Assembly: GCA_023474345.1 (NCBI GenBank)
Contig: JAMCXS010000029.1
Span: 1-38,352 of the forward strand
Source of the DNA: Acidobacteriota bacterium
Lineage (GTDB): Bacteria; Acidobacteriota; Terriglobia; UBA7540
Length of the DNA stretch: 38,352 bases
Direction of reading: 5' to 3'
A model generated the notes under the pieces. It saw only the letters and a list, made by a program, of their open reading frames with translations. It was not told where the DNA came from and did not search any database. The position numbers and the translations under genes were made by a program. Shown here one piece after another: positions 24,899 through 34,705 of the stretch. Within the stretch, counting starts at the first letter, position 1. Each line of letters begins with the position of its first letter.

Positions 24899-25203
24899 TT
24901 TTTTGAATTTCGGTTCTCAATGCCGTAAGGTACGGAGTGTCTGCGGGCTTGGCACCGTAACTCACATTGGCTCGTTGGGGAATCTTCCCTGTTCCCCTCC
25001 GGGGTATGCAAATCGCATCTTTGCGAGCGACTCTCGCAGCCGTGGGGGTCCCGAGCAGGCCTCGCTGATTCCGCTCCAGAGTCTCCGGCAACCGATTGCA
25101 GATCTGGAACATCGAATTTTGACAGGTGCATGGGAGGGAATTCTGCTGCTGGCCTTGTGAATGTGGAAGTCTGAATGTTGAATTGGAAGGAGAATAACCC
25201 CCT
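24899..25203. other. intergenic region
   Basis: About 305 bp between ssb and the beta-barrel protein gene; I see no gene or strong signal. AGGAG at 25188-25192 is probably the ribosome site of the next gene. Confidence 0.4.
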
Positions 25204-25779
25204 ATGCGAAGGATACTGACCCTATCCTCTCTTGTGTTTTTCCTTACCGTAATTTCAGCGCCAAAGGCTTTCAGCCAAGTCGAATTGTTTGGCGGATATT
25301 CCCATCTGGGTCTAAGCAGCGCTCCATCCAATATCGGATCGAGTTCGAATGGTTGGGAAGGCTCTGCCTACCTTCATCTGCTGGGCCCGCTCGGCATCGA
25401 GGGAGATTTCAGCAACCATTACGGCGTCTCCCCTGCTCTTCCTGCGGATGGCAGGACGTTCTATGTCCCTCAATTCATGCAGTTGTATGGTCCCCGTTAC
25501 ACGCTTGCTCTGCCGAGAATCCATCCCTTTGTTCATGCCCTATTGGGAACAGTTCATGGCGTAGCCACTGTCCCATCCCCGACAATCCCGTTCGCGACAA
25601 CCACTGTGACGGAGAACGCCCTCGGACTGGCCTTCGGCGGCGGCATCAACGTCAAGGCTACACGGCATATCTGGCTGCGCTTGATCCAGGTGGACTACAT
25701 CCGTTCCCAATTCCCCAATAATGGCCAGAATGAGACGCGGATTTCCGCTGGGCTCGTCTTCCGTTTCGGCGAGTGGTAA
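25204..25779 (+). CDS. small outer-membrane beta-barrel protein
   Basis: A 191-aa exported protein. The signal peptide covers about residues 1-25 (ILTLSSLVFFLTVISAPKAFSQ). The mature part shows alternating hydrophobic/polar strands and OmpA-like/OmpW-like barrel marks: VELFGGYSHLGL at the start, GWEGSAYLHLLGPLGIEGDF, LALPRIHPFVHALLGTVHG, LGLAFGGGINVKATRHIWLRL and a closing strand ISAGLVFRF near the C-terminus (ending in Trp). An eight-stranded barrel would fit the length. Such proteins are abundant in acidobacteria and mostly uncharacterised. It stands alone downstream of ssb. Confidence 0.82.
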   Translation: MRRILTLSSLVFFLTVISAPKAFSQVELFGGYSHLGLSSAPSNIGSSSNGWEGSAYLHLLGPLGIEGDFSNHYGVSPALPADGRTFYVPQFMQLYGPRYTLALPRIHPFVHALLGTVHGVATVPSPTIPFATTTVTENALGLAFGGGINVKATRHIWLRLIQVDYIRSQFPNNGQNETRISAGLVFRFGEW

Positions 25780-26200
25780 GCGTCTTGCCCCAGTGTTCGT
25801 AATAGGCGGGGTGAAGGTCAGCATCGGAGCCGCGATCTTACGATCGGCGAGCCCACGTGGGTCTCGGCCATAGACGATCTGCTCGGCGTGGACGGCCGGA
25901 CTACTGGCGGCATCAGCCTGAGCCAGATGAGCAAGTCTGCAGGAACGAACGCCGCGTTTAGAAATAAGTGCTCCTCCTTTCCTGCGTCGTTCAGAATCTT
26001 TCTCCGGGATCTCCGGCATAAAAGGATGTATGCTCTGGATTTGTTGTGACGAAGCTCACAGGAGGGCGTGATTCTCCACACAGATTCGTGCGTAGAAACA
26101 GATCAAGCTACACGCAGCAAAAGCTTTAATCGCTCCTGGGGAGTCCGTGACTGCACCGTCAAAAGCTTGTGAACGGATTCGGGGCGGGAAGAGGTTTTAA
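25780..26200. other. intergenic region upstream of the malic enzyme gene
   Basis: About 420 bp without a supported gene. It must contain the malic enzyme promoter. GGAAGAGG, six bases before the ATG at 26201, is its ribosome site. Confidence 0.4.
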
Positions 26201-28468
26201 ATGGAAATTCGTCGCCAAGAAGCGTTGGATTATCACTCCAAGGGTCGCAAAGGCAAGATCGAAGTTGTGGCAACGAAACCCTGCCGCACCCAATGGGATT
26301 TGAGCCTGGCGTACACGCCGGGTGTGGCTGAGCCCTGTCTTGAGATTGCGAAGTCGGCAGATCTCAGTTTTGAGTACACCGCTCGCGGGAACTTGGTGGC
26401 CGTCGTTTCAAACGGCACCGCCGTGCTGGGCCTGGGAAACATAGGAGCGGAGGCAGGCAAGCCCGTGATGGAGGGCAAGGGTGTTCTTTTCAAGCGATTT
26501 GCGGATATCGATGTGTTCGATCTGGAAGTGAATTCGAAGGACCCCGAGGATATCATCAAGTTCTGCCAGCTTCTTGAACCCACCTTCGGCGGCATCAACC
26601 TGGAAGACATCAAAGCGCCGGAGTGTTTCGTCATTGAGGAAACGCTCCGGCGCACCATGTCGATTCCGGTAATGCATGATGACCAGCACGGGACCGCCAT
26701 CATTTCCGGCGCGGCCCTGCTCAACGCCCTCGAGGTAGCCGGAAAATATATCGACAAAGTCAAGGTGGTTTTCAATGGCGCGGGGGCTTCCGGGATCGCC
26801 TGCGCGGAACATTACGTCCGGCTGGGTGCAAAGCGGGAAAACATTATCCTCTGCGATTCCAAAGGCGTGGTTTACGAAGGCCGCACGGAGGGCATGAATC
26901 CCTACAAAGCCCGCCTCGCTTCGAAAACCACCGCACGCACCCTCGCCGAGGCCTTGAAGGGTGCCGATGTGTTCGTGGGACTTTCCGTTCCCCGCTGTCT
27001 CACCCAGGAAATGGTGCGCTCCATGGCCGACGATCCCGTCGTTTTTGCTATGGCCAATCCTGTTCCGGAAATCAGCTATGAAGAGGCCAAGGAAGCCCGG
27101 CCGGACGTGATCCTAGCAACGGGACGCTCTGATTATCCCAACCAGGTCAATAACGTCCTGGGATTTCCGTTCATTTTTCGAGGTGCATTGGACGTGCGCG
27201 CGCGCGCCATCAACCACGAGATGGAAATCGCCGCCACCCGGGCTCTGGCTGCTCTTACCAAGGAAGATGTGCCGGATTCCGTGCTGCGAGCCTACGGCAT
27301 ACGCCGCCTCGAGTTCGGTCCGGACTATATCATTCCCAAACCATTTGACCCGCGCGTGTTGATCTGGGAGTCGTCAGCCGTCGCCCAAGCCGCCATCGAA
27401 AGCGGGGTGGCCCGGCTATCGTTGGATCTTGAAGAGTACCGGGAAGAACTTTCCCGGCGCCTGGGACGCACCTACGAAGTGATGCAAAGCGTTCGGCAGC
27501 GGGCCAAGGCGGCACCCAAGCGGATCGTTTTTTCCGAAGGCGAGCACGAAAAAATTTTGAGAGCCAGTTATCAACTCAACGAGGAGAAGATCGCCCGGCC
27601 CATATTGCTGGGCCGTCCGGAGGCCATCCGGGCAAAGCTTGCGGAGCTGGCGATCCGCCGGTTTGAGCCTGAGGTCATCGAACCCCAACTTTCCCCTCGC
27701 CTTGACGCCTATGTGGAGGAATTCTACCGGCTTCGCCAGCGCCATGGCGTTACCCTCAGCGAAGCGCGCGAGCAGATGCTCAATCCGAACTATTTCGGTG
27801 CCATGATGGTACACCTTGGAGACGCCGAGGGGTTTGTGGCCGGTGTTTCCCAGCACTATCCGGAAACCATCCGGCCCGCGCTGCAAATTATCAGGGTCAG
27901 GGAAAATGTCCGCCGCGTCTCCGGCGTGTATGTAATCGTCACAAAGCAAGAGGTCTATTTCTTTTCCGATACCACCGTGAACATTGAGCCCACCGCCGAA
28001 GATTTGGCGGAAATCGCTGCCCTGGCGGCGGAGGTGGCACGGGATTTCAACTGCGAGCCTCGCGTCGCGATGCTGTCATTTTCAAACTTCGGCAGCACCA
28101 AGCACCCTCTGACCGAAAAAATCCGAAGAGCCACGGAACTCGTCAAGCAAGCACATCCGGAGATGATGGTCGACGGAGAAATGATGGCGGACACCGCGGT
28201 GTTCCCGGAGATCCTCCAGGAAGACTACCCGTTCTCCACGCTGAAGGGAAGCGCAAACGTTCTTGTTTTTCCGGACCTTGACTCGGCGAACATCGCCTAC
28301 AAGCTCATGTTGCGAATCGGCGGCGCGGAAGCTCTCGGGCCCATCGTCGTGGGGTTGTCCAAGCCGGTTCACGTCCTGCAGCGTGGCGCCACCGTCGACG
28401 AAATTGTGAACATGGCCGCGATTGCCGTCGCGCACGCTCAGGGAATCGAGCGGACGGTACCGGCATAG
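26201..28468 (+). CDS. maeB: NADP-type malic enzyme with C-terminal phosphotransacetylase-like domain
   Basis: A 755-aa protein of the MaeB type that decarboxylates malate to pyruvate with NAD(P)H formation, linking the TCA cycle to gluconeogenesis and lipid synthesis. The malic domain (about 1-160) has [10 protein letters not shown], the catalytic Lys in [11 protein letters not shown] (K93) and metal ligands E136/D137 and D160/D161 ([18 protein letters not shown]). The dinucleotide site is [10 protein letters not shown] (191-200). From about 430 a Pta-like domain follows ([50 protein letters not shown]); in MaeB it usually has no transferase activity and acts as an acetyl-CoA-sensing regulatory part. 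Intact and of normal length. Confidence 0.95.
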   Translation: MEIRRQEALDYHSKGRKGKIEVVATKPCRTQWDLSLAYTPGVAEPCLEIAKSADLSFEYTARGNLVAVVSNGTAVLGLGNIGAEAGKPVMEGKGVLFKRFADIDVFDLEVNSKDPEDIIKFCQLLEPTFGGINLEDIKAPECFVIEETLRRTMSIPVMHDDQHGTAIISGAALLNALEVAGKYIDKVKVVFNGAGASGIACAEHYVRLGAKRENIILCDSKGVVYEGRTEGMNPYKARLASKTTARTLAEALKGADVFVGLSVPRCLTQEMVRSMADDPVVFAMANPVPEISYEEAKEARPDVILATGRSDYPNQVNNVLGFPFIFRGALDVRARAINHEMEIAATRALAALTKEDVPDSVLRAYGIRRLEFGPDYIIPKPFDPRVLIWESSAVAQAAIESGVARLSLDLEEYREELSRRLGRTYEVMQSVRQRAKAAPKRIVFSEGEHEKILRASYQLNEEKIARPILLGRPEAIRAKLAELAIRRFEPEVIEPQLSPRLDAYVEEFYRLRQRHGVTLSEAREQMLNPNYFGAMMVHLGDAEGFVAGVSQHYPETIRPALQIIRVRENVRRVSGVYVIVTKQEVYFFSDTTVNIEPTAEDLAEIAALAAEVARDFNCEPRVAMLSFSNFGSTKHPLTEKIRRATELVKQAHPEMMVDGEMMADTAVFPEILQEDYPFSTLKGSANVLVFPDLDSANIAYKLMLRIGGAEALGPIVVGLSKPVHVLQRGATVDEIVNMAAIAVAHAQGIERTVPA

Positions 28469-28541
28469 TCGTCGGTAGCGAAAGCTGCAACTTCCCGCGG
28501 CGCCGACAGGTGAAGGAGCGCTCTCGAGTCAGCAAAACATC

Positions 28542-28919
28542 TCAGCGAGGGGGATGCGGGTGTTTTTTTCTCCATTCGTCCCAGCGCTTCACCATCTCGT
28601 CGAACTTTTGGAGTTGCTGGGGATTCAAGATTGCTCGCGTACGGGCGCGGGCTTCTTCCCGAACAGCTTGAAATTGGGGCTCCACTTGTTGCTGAACCTC
28701 ACGCTGCTTTTGCTGCATCTCATCCACGATTTGCTTTAACTCCGTGGTTTGGGTGTTGGAGAGATCCAGATGGCGCCTAAGGTATTCAACCACATGATGC
28801 CGGCTGAATTTCCGCTGCCATTGGCCTGTGTACCACCCGTAGGTGTAGACTCCCACGCCTCCCACCACAATCCCCAGCAAGAAGGTCAGCATGAAATAAA
28901 GGTAAGCTCGGCGCGTCAT
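28542..28919 (-). CDS. membrane-anchored Spy/CpxP-like (LTXXQ) protein
   Basis: A 125-aa protein with one N-terminal membrane segment (about 7-27, YFMLTFLLGIVVGGVGVYTYG) and a helical periplasmic part with LDLSNTQTTELKQIVDEM and ILNPQQLQKFDEM, the two half-repeats typical of Spy/CpxP/ZraP-like proteins. It then ends in a basic, proline-rich tail. Relatives act as chaperones or metal/stress sensors in the envelope. Its start overlaps the anti-sigma gene stop by four bases (ATGA), so the two are translationally coupled. Third gene of the sigma operon and probably part of the stress response it controls. Confidence 0.82.
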   Translation of the reverse strand: MTRRAYLYFMLTFLLGIVVGGVGVYTYGWYTGQWQRKFSRHHVVEYLRRHLDLSNTQTTELKQIVDEMQQKQREVQQQVEPQFQAVREEARARTRAILNPQQLQKFDEMVKRWDEWRKKHPHPPR

Positions 28920-29395
28920 CTCGACTCTTGCCCCCTCTGCTGGTTTCGGCTCGCCGGGACGCTGCGCGAGTAGCTGCTGTCAGAAATCCCAATGATCTGC
29001 TCGGGGGACATCGTGGCAATTTGGGGCTGGGAAAGGATCGGCTCCGCAGCCCGAGGAGTTCGCAACGGTCCCGAAGACGGCAGCACCAGGCCTAAGATGA
29101 GCATCAGCGCCACAAGCAAGGTGGCGTAAACCACCCGCTTTCCCGCTTGCACGACAAACTGCTGTCCCGTCTGTGAGACAGCGCGGGCGTACGCCAACCG
29201 CCGGACGAGTCGCTCGGCAAAGCCCAATGAGGCATGAGGCGGCTCTTCTTCCTTGAGTACCGCAAACCCTGCTCGGAGAAGCTCCCACCGTCGAATATAT
29301 TCCGCGCAGGCCGGGCAAGATGCCACGTGGGCTTGGACACCAGCCGCCATTTCAATGTCTTCCTCAACCATTCTCCGGACGACGTCACAACGCAT
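28916..29395 (-). CDS. zinc-finger anti-sigma factor
   Basis: A 159-aa single-pass protein. The N-terminal zf-HC2 domain (about 1-40) has H23-x3-C27-x2-C30 (QAHVASCPAC) plus C3, the zinc-binding anti-sigma pattern that sequesters a sigma factor. One membrane segment lies at about 88-106 (VVYATLLVALMLILGLVLP). The periplasmic tail of about 50 residues is short and has no domain I can name. It follows the sigma gene with only three bases between, so it is its cognate inhibitor; release would need proteolysis or a redox/zinc change. Confidence 0.88.
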   Translation of the reverse strand: MRCDVVRRMVEEDIEMAAGVQAHVASCPACAEYIRRWELLRAGFAVLKEEEPPHASLGFAERLVRRLAYARAVSQTGQQFVVQAGKRVVYATLLVALMLILGLVLPSSGPLRTPRAAEPILSQPQIATMSPEQIIGISDSSYSRSVPASRNQQRGQESR

Positions 29396-29398
29396 GTT

Positions 29399-29995
29399 TC
29401 ACCGTCCTTCCTGCCACTTTTTGAGGTCTTTCACCATTCTTTTTCGCGCGCGGTGCAAACGCACTTTAACCGTGCTCGACTTAAGGCCCAGGATCTCTGC
29501 AATTTCTTCCACGGACTTTTCTTCAATTTCTTTCAGCGTCAGAATCACGCGGTCTTCAGCCGGAGCGCGACCCAGCAACTTGGAAGTCAGATCATTGAGG
29601 GCCAGGCGATCTTCGTTGCTCAGCCCGCCCGGCTCCCGGCTTCGGGCTGTTGACTCAATTCCCCGCTGGCCCTCCTCAGACATCTCCCAGAAATAACTGA
29701 TCCGGGAGGAACGACGCCGACGCAAATAATCATAACAGTGATTAACCGCAATCCGATTCAGCCAAGTCCCAAATGAGGACTGAAAATTGTAACTCGAGAT
29801 CGCGGCAAAAGCCTTCATGAAGATGTCCTGGACAATATCTTCGACATCTTCCCGGCGCCGGACCAGATGGAATACCAGGTGAAAGATCCGCCGCTGATAG
29901 GCCTCGACAAGAGGAGCGAAAGCCTCTCCATCCCCAGCCTGACAACGCTTGATCCATTCAGCCTCGCCACCAACATCAGATCGTGAGTTTGCCAT
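29399..29995 (-). CDS. ECF RNA polymerase sigma factor (RpoE-like)
   Basis: A 198-aa group-4 sigma factor. Region 2 contains FAPLVEAYQRRIFHLVFHLV, EDVEDIVQDIFMKAF (2.2) and TWLNRIAVNHCYDYLRRR (2.4). Region 4 contains LTLKEIEEKSVEEIAEILGLKSSTVKVRLHRARKRM with the promoter-reading helix-turn-helix. The cognate anti-sigma gene follows at once. A motif pair GTAACC-16-CGTC lies upstream and suggests autoregulation. The first ATG has no clear ribosome site. The regulon is unknown; the downstream Spy-like gene points to envelope stress. Confidence 0.93.
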   Translation of the reverse strand: MANSRSDVGGEAEWIKRCQAGDGEAFAPLVEAYQRRIFHLVFHLVRRREDVEDIVQDIFMKAFAAISSYNFQSSFGTWLNRIAVNHCYDYLRRRRSSRISYFWEMSEEGQRGIESTARSREPGGLSNEDRLALNDLTSKLLGRAPAEDRVILTLKEIEEKSVEEIAEILGLKSSTVKVRLHRARKRMVKDLKKWQEGR

Positions 29996-30029
29996 TCAGT
30001 GCCCATGGCTTGGCTTTCCTCTATTGATT

Positions 30030-30055
30030 GACGAGGATAGCCTCTTTAGGGTTAC
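30030..30055 (-). promoter_or_regulatory. candidate ECF promoter of the sigma operon
   Basis: On the minus strand GTAACC (30055-30050) and CGTC (30033-30030) are separated by exactly 16 bp. The AAC-type -35 and CGTC-type -10 are common for ECF sigma factors. A start about seven bases on would give a leader of roughly 28 nt before the sigma ATG at 29995. Confidence 0.5.
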
Positions 30056-30105
30056 AGGGGGTTCCGGCCCCTTCCAAATCGCCCGGCGGGCCCGAAACTT
30101 TTTTG

Positions 30106-30134
30106 TTGACTAGTTTATCAAGCTATGTCAAAAT
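30106..30134 (+). promoter_or_regulatory. candidate sigma-70 promoter giving a leaderless transcript
   Basis: TTGACT (30106-30111), 17 bp, then CAAAAT (30129-30134; 4 of 6 bases of the consensus). The XRE gene ATG follows seven bases later and has no ribosome site, so transcription may begin at the start codon itself. Confidence 0.45.
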
Positions 30135-30141
30135 CGTCACC

Positions 30142-30516
30142 ATGATTATAGGATCACGCCTGAGAAAGTTGCGCGAGGAGCGTAATCTTTCCCAAGGCGA
30201 CATTGAAAAGCGTACGGGGCTCCTTCGCTGCTATATCTCCCGGGTCGAGAATGGCCACACCGTGCCATCGCTCGAAACCATGGAGAGACTGGCGGCTGCT
30301 CTGGAGATCCCTCTCTATGCCCTGTTTTACGACGGGGACAAACCCCCGGAACTCCCAAATCTGATCCAGCGTAAGAGCACCGAAGAACTGGCCGAGGAAG
30401 TTCCGACTGATCGCGACTCGCGGTTCTTCCAAAAGGTCAAGCGATTGATCGGACATATCAACGAGCAAGACCGCCGGCTGCTGCTTTACATGGCTCAGAA
30501 ACTCGCAAATCGGTAG
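30142..30516 (+). CDS. XRE-family helix-turn-helix transcriptional regulator
   Basis: A 124-aa DNA-binding protein. The HTH_3 domain covers about residues 4-62: IGSRLRKLREERNLSQGDIE, the recognition region LRCYISRVENGHTVPSLETM and ERLAAALEIPLYALFYDG. The C-terminal helical part (about 80-124, FFQKVKRLIGHINEQDRRLL) probably dimerises; it has no sensing domain I can name. I start at the ATG at 30142 because the domain begins there, though no ribosome site is present; the longer frame adds 38 unlikely residues. It is divergent from the sigma operon, with 146 bp between, so it could control that promoter, but this is inference. Confidence 0.88.
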   Translation: MIIGSRLRKLREERNLSQGDIEKRTGLLRCYISRVENGHTVPSLETMERLAAALEIPLYALFYDGDKPPELPNLIQRKSTEELAEEVPTDRDSRFFQKVKRLIGHINEQDRRLLLYMAQKLANR

Positions 30517-30588
30517 CTCGTTTGCTGCGGAGTTGGTTCGTTCCATAGGGCAGGAGGGGTCATATGGCGCGGAGGGGGTAGTGTATCT

Positions 30589-32127
30589 TCATTCCCACTC
30601 TATGGTCCCCGGCGGCTTGGAAGTGATATCGTAGACAACCCGGTTAACTTCCCTGACCTCATTAACGATTCGCGTGGCGATTCGTTCCAGCACCGGCGCA
30701 GGGAGTTTCGCCCAGTCGGCTGTCATGCCGTCTTCCGACGTCACGGCGCGCAACGCGACAGTGGTCGCATATGTGCGCGAGTCCCCCATCACCCCCACGC
30801 TTGAAACCGGCAGCAGGATAGCAAACGACTGCCACAAATCATTGTAGAGTCCGGCCGCTCGAATCTCCTGCTCGACGATCGCATCCGCCTCCCTAACAAT
30901 CCGCAAGCGCTCTTCGGTAACATCACCCAAAATCCTCACCGCCAGCCCTGGCCCCGGAAAGGGCTGCCGGCACACCACCTCTTCGCTGAGCCCCAGCGCC
31001 CTTCCCACCTCCCGGACCTCGTCCTTGAATAGCTCGCGTAACGGTTCGACCAACCGGAACGTTAGGTCGGAAGGCAGCCCACCCACATTGTGGTGGCTCT
31101 TGATCGTGGCTGCCGGGCCTTTGACGGATACGGATTCGATCACGTCCGGATAAAGCGTTCCCTGCACCAGGAAGGCCGCTTGCCCTTCGGCGCGCGCTTC
31201 TTCTTCGAAAACGCGAATGAATTCTTCGCCGATAATCTTGCGCTTCTGCTCGGGATCGGTCACGCCGCTGAGGCGTGTGAGAAATCGCTCAGAACGGTCC
31301 ACCGCACGAACGTTCAGGTGCGCCTGGCTCCGCAAGGCCGCGGTCACCTCCTCAAACTCATTCTTCCGCAACAAGCCGTTGTTGACGAAAACGCACAGCA
31401 GGCGGTCGCCGATGGCGCGGCTGACCAGCGTGGCCGCAACGGCGGAATCCACGCCTCCCGAAAGCGCGCACAAGGCGCGCTCATCGCCCACTTCTTCCCG
31501 AATCCGCTCCACCGTCTCATCGATAAACGATCTCGGATACCAGTTTGCCTTGGCGCCGCAGATCCCCTCCACAAACCGGCGCAGGATCTCCGCCCCGGAG
31601 GCCGTATGGCGCACCTCGGGATGGAATTCCACAGCGTACATTCCTGTTTTGGGGTTCTCGATCGCGGAAATGGCATTTTCCGTGCGCCCGGTGACGCGGA
31701 AGCCCGGCGGCACTTCCACGATGTGATCGCCGTGGCTGTTCCAAACTCGCAGCGGCGAGTTGAGGCCGGAAAAAAGCTCGCTGGGCGGCGCAATCTCCAA
31801 CTCCGCAAACCCGTACTCCCGCCGCGCGGCAGGCTCGACTTTGCCTCCCAGCTTGTAGGCCATCAACTGCAATCCGTAGCAAATCCCCAGAATCGGCACC
31901 TTCAATTGGAAAACACGATCATCGCAGGTGGGAGAAAGCGGGTCATACACCGAAGACGGTCCGCCGGAAAGAATGATCGCCTGGGGCTTCATTTCCACGA
32001 GATCTTCAAACGACAAGTGGCACGGCACGATCACCGAATAGACGTGCATCTCACGAATGCGCCGCGCAATGAGCTGCGTGTACTGCGAGCCGAAATCAAG
32101 AACGACAATAGGACGAGGGTTTTCCAT
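30589..32127 (-). CDS. guaA: GMP synthase (glutamine-hydrolysing)
   Basis: A 512-aa bifunctional enzyme that makes GMP from XMP, glutamine and ATP. The glutaminase domain (about 1-195) has the triad C83 (ILGICYGLQ), H169 and E171 (VEFHPEV). The ATP-pyrophosphatase domain has the P-loop SGGVDS (223-228). The dimerisation domain ends [14 protein letters not shown], the standard C-terminus. Full length. It lies 14 bp after leuS on the same strand, so the two form an operon; this pairing has no metabolic logic that I know of. Confidence 0.97.
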   Translation of the reverse strand: MENPRPIVVLDFGSQYTQLIARRIREMHVYSVIVPCHLSFEDLVEMKPQAIILSGGPSSVYDPLSPTCDDRVFQLKVPILGICYGLQLMAYKLGGKVEPAARREYGFAELEIAPPSELFSGLNSPLRVWNSHGDHIVEVPPGFRVTGRTENAISAIENPKTGMYAVEFHPEVRHTASGAEILRRFVEGICGAKANWYPRSFIDETVERIREEVGDERALCALSGGVDSAVAATLVSRAIGDRLLCVFVNNGLLRKNEFEEVTAALRSQAHLNVRAVDRSERFLTRLSGVTDPEQKRKIIGEEFIRVFEEEARAEGQAAFLVQGTLYPDVIESVSVKGPAATIKSHHNVGGLPSDLTFRLVEPLRELFKDEVREVGRALGLSEEVVCRQPFPGPGLAVRILGDVTEERLRIVREADAIVEQEIRAAGLYNDLWQSFAILLPVSSVGVMGDSRTYATTVALRAVTSEDGMTADWAKLPAPVLERIATRIVNEVREVNRVVYDITSKPPGTIEWE

Positions 32128-32141
32128 GAGGAATCACTCAA

Positions 32142-34649
32142 TCACTTCACCACGATGTTAATCAGCTTTTGCGGAACGACGATGAACTTGACGATTTTGC
32201 GGCCGTTGAGGTGCTGGGCTACCTTCTCTTCCGCCTGGGCCCGCCGCCGGATTTCATCCTCACCGGTCCCAACTGCCACGCGAATCCGCCCGCGCAGCTT
32301 GCCGTTCACCTGCACCGGAAGTTCAAGTTCTTCTTCAGCAGCGAGTTCAGGGTCATAGGCGGGCCATTCGACCCTCAAAGTCGGTGTGGAATGCCCCAGG
32401 CTTTCCCAGAGTTCGTCGGCGATATGGGGCGCAAACAGAGCCAGGACGAGGACTAAAATCTCAAGTGATACCTTAAGAACTTCCGGACGCACTCGCCCGT
32501 CTGAAACCCCGGACTCAAGTTCGGTCAATTCGTTGACCAGCTCCATGGTCATGGCGACATCGGTATTGAAGTGCCAGCGCTCTTCCATGTCCTCGGTGAC
32601 GTGCCGAAGCACCTGATGCGCTTTGCGGAGCAGGCGGCGTTCCTCACCCGTAAGCCCGGAGGGACTACTTCTCTTCCCAAGCTGCGATTCGATCGACCGG
32701 AGCGTGTCCGCGTGCCTTGCCACGAGGCGATAGACCTTGCCCAGGAACCGCGAGGCGCCTTCGATTCCCGCGTCGCTCCAATCCAGATCCTTTTCCGGCG
32801 GCGCGGCAAACAGCATGTAAAGCCGCACGGTGTCAGCCCCGTACTTTTCAAACATGAGCGTAGGGTCCACCACGTTGCCCTTCGACTTGGACATCTTGGC
32901 GCCGTCTTTGATGACCATCCCTTGCGTGAACAAGCGCGCCACAGGCTCAGAGAAATTCACCAGGCCGATATCCTTCATGACCTTGGTGAAGAATCGCATG
33001 TAGATCAGGTGCAGGATGGCGTGCTCGATGCCCCCGATGTACTGGTCCACCGGGAACCAGTAGTCAACCGCTTCCTGGCTGACCGGCGCGGTCGAAATCT
33101 TGGGATCAGTGTAGCGGTAGAAGTACCACGAGGAATCAACGAACGTATCCATCGTGTCCGTTTCCCGGCGCGCGCTCTCGCCGCATTTGGGGCACTGGGT
33201 GGAAACAAATTCCGGAACGTTCGCAAGCGGCGACTGCCCCTCGCCCGTCAGTTTGACGCCTGCCGGGAGAACGATGGGCAAATCCTCCTCCGGCACCGGC
33301 ACAATCCCGCAAGTGTCGCAATAAATCATGGGGATGGGCGTGCCCCAGTAGCGCTGGCGCGAGATGCCCCAATCCTTGATGCGATACTGGACGGTTCCCT
33401 TCCCAAAATCTTTGGCCTCAGCGTCCCGGGTCATACGCTCGATCGCCTGCTCAGAAGTGAGGCCCGAATATGGCCCGGAATTTACGAGCTCCCCGTAGTC
33501 CACAAAAGCTTCCGTAGGGGCGGGTTTGAAACCCTTCCCTACGTTATTGACCGGCACGATCACCGTGCGAATCGGAAGATTGAACGCTGTGCAAAACTCA
33601 AAGTCGCGCTGGTCGTGCGCCGGAACGGCCATCACGGCGCCGGTCCCGTATTCCATCAGAACGAAATTCGCCACCCAAATCGGAACCGTCCCGCCGTTAT
33701 AAGGGTTGCGAGCAGTAAATCCCGTTGCCACCCCCTCTTTTTCCAGATTGACTTCCACGCGGGCGCGGATCGCGGAAGTTTTGATCCGCTCCACTTCAGC
33801 GCGGAGCCTCTCCGGAGATTTCGACGCGGCGATCAACTTTTCAATCTGCGGATGCTCAGGAGCCAGGAAAACCGCTGTGCATCCGAAAATCGTATCCACG
33901 CGCGTGGTGAAAACGCGCAGGGGCTGGCCGAGCTCAACAATCTGGAAGTCTACTTCCGTGCCCCAGGACTTCCCAATCCAGTTTTGCTGCATGGTCAGCA
34001 CGCGCTCGGGCCAGCGCACCAGTTCCTTCATGTCTTCAAGCAGCCGTTCGGCATAGTCAGTGATTTTCAGGAACCATTGCTCGATCTCTTTTTCGATGAC
34101 GGGTGTCTCGTCGTGCCGCCAGCAGCAGCCATCAACTACCTGCTCGTTGGCAAGAACCGTTTCGCATTCCGGACACCAGTTGACGCGGCTCTTCTTGCGG
34201 TAGGCCAAGCCCCGCTCGTACATCTTGAGAAAGAACCACTGGTTCCAGCGGTAATAGTCCGGAACGCAGGTCGCAATTTCCCGGCGCCAGTCATAACTGA
34301 CGCCCAGGCGCTTCAACTGCTTGCGCATGCGGTCGATGTAGCTGAAAGTGAATTCCGCGGGTGGCCGCTGGTGCTTGATGGCAGCGTTTTCAGCGGGCAG
34401 ACCAAAAGCGTCCCAGCCGATGGGGTGAAGAACGTTGTAGCCCTCCATCGACATAAAACGCGCCAGGGCATCCCCGATCGAGTAATTGCGGACGTGGCCC
34501 ATGTGGATGTCGCCGGAAGGATAAGGCAGCATTTCCAGCACGTAATACTTCTTGCGCCCGGGCGAAACGTCCGCATCGAACAGTTTCTGTTCCTCCCAGC
34601 GCTTTTGCCACTTGGCTTCAATTTTCTGAGGATTGTAGTTGGAATCCAT
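32142..34649 (-). CDS. leuS: leucyl-tRNA synthetase
   Basis: An 835-aa class I aminoacyl-tRNA synthetase that charges tRNA-Leu. The HIGH-type motif is HMGH (49-52, in YPSGDIHMGHVRNYSIGD), and KMSKS is at about residue 585 (DGAKMSKSKGNVVDP). The CP1 editing domain between them contains FTTRVDTIFGCTAVFLAPEHP and the YGTGAVMAVPAHDQRD segment that hydrolyses mischarged tRNA. The C-terminal anticodon-binding and tail domains are complete (VQVNGKLRGRIRV near the end). Size is close to the bacterial norm. First gene of a leuS-guaA operon. Confidence 0.97.
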   Translation of the reverse strand: MDSNYNPQKIEAKWQKRWEEQKLFDADVSPGRKKYYVLEMLPYPSGDIHMGHVRNYSIGDALARFMSMEGYNVLHPIGWDAFGLPAENAAIKHQRPPAEFTFSYIDRMRKQLKRLGVSYDWRREIATCVPDYYRWNQWFFLKMYERGLAYRKKSRVNWCPECETVLANEQVVDGCCWRHDETPVIEKEIEQWFLKITDYAERLLEDMKELVRWPERVLTMQQNWIGKSWGTEVDFQIVELGQPLRVFTTRVDTIFGCTAVFLAPEHPQIEKLIAASKSPERLRAEVERIKTSAIRARVEVNLEKEGVATGFTARNPYNGGTVPIWVANFVLMEYGTGAVMAVPAHDQRDFEFCTAFNLPIRTVIVPVNNVGKGFKPAPTEAFVDYGELVNSGPYSGLTSEQAIERMTRDAEAKDFGKGTVQYRIKDWGISRQRYWGTPIPMIYCDTCGIVPVPEEDLPIVLPAGVKLTGEGQSPLANVPEFVSTQCPKCGESARRETDTMDTFVDSSWYFYRYTDPKISTAPVSQEAVDYWFPVDQYIGGIEHAILHLIYMRFFTKVMKDIGLVNFSEPVARLFTQGMVIKDGAKMSKSKGNVVDPTLMFEKYGADTVRLYMLFAAPPEKDLDWSDAGIEGASRFLGKVYRLVARHADTLRSIESQLGKRSSPSGLTGEERRLLRKAHQVLRHVTEDMEERWHFNTDVAMTMELVNELTELESGVSDGRVRPEVLKVSLEILVLVLALFAPHIADELWESLGHSTPTLRVEWPAYDPELAAEEELELPVQVNGKLRGRIRVAVGTGEDEIRRRAQAEEKVAQHLNGRKIVKFIVVPQKLINIVVK

Positions 34650-34705
34650 AAGTTCCTGTTAGCAATCACAAAGCTCGTTTTGGTATAAATAAAAGTTCTT
34701 GCCGC

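Noticed and set aside
32571-34688. 705-codon open frame antisense to leuS
   Set aside because: It mirrors the codon bias of leuS, which has all its motifs; the antisense product matches nothing I know.
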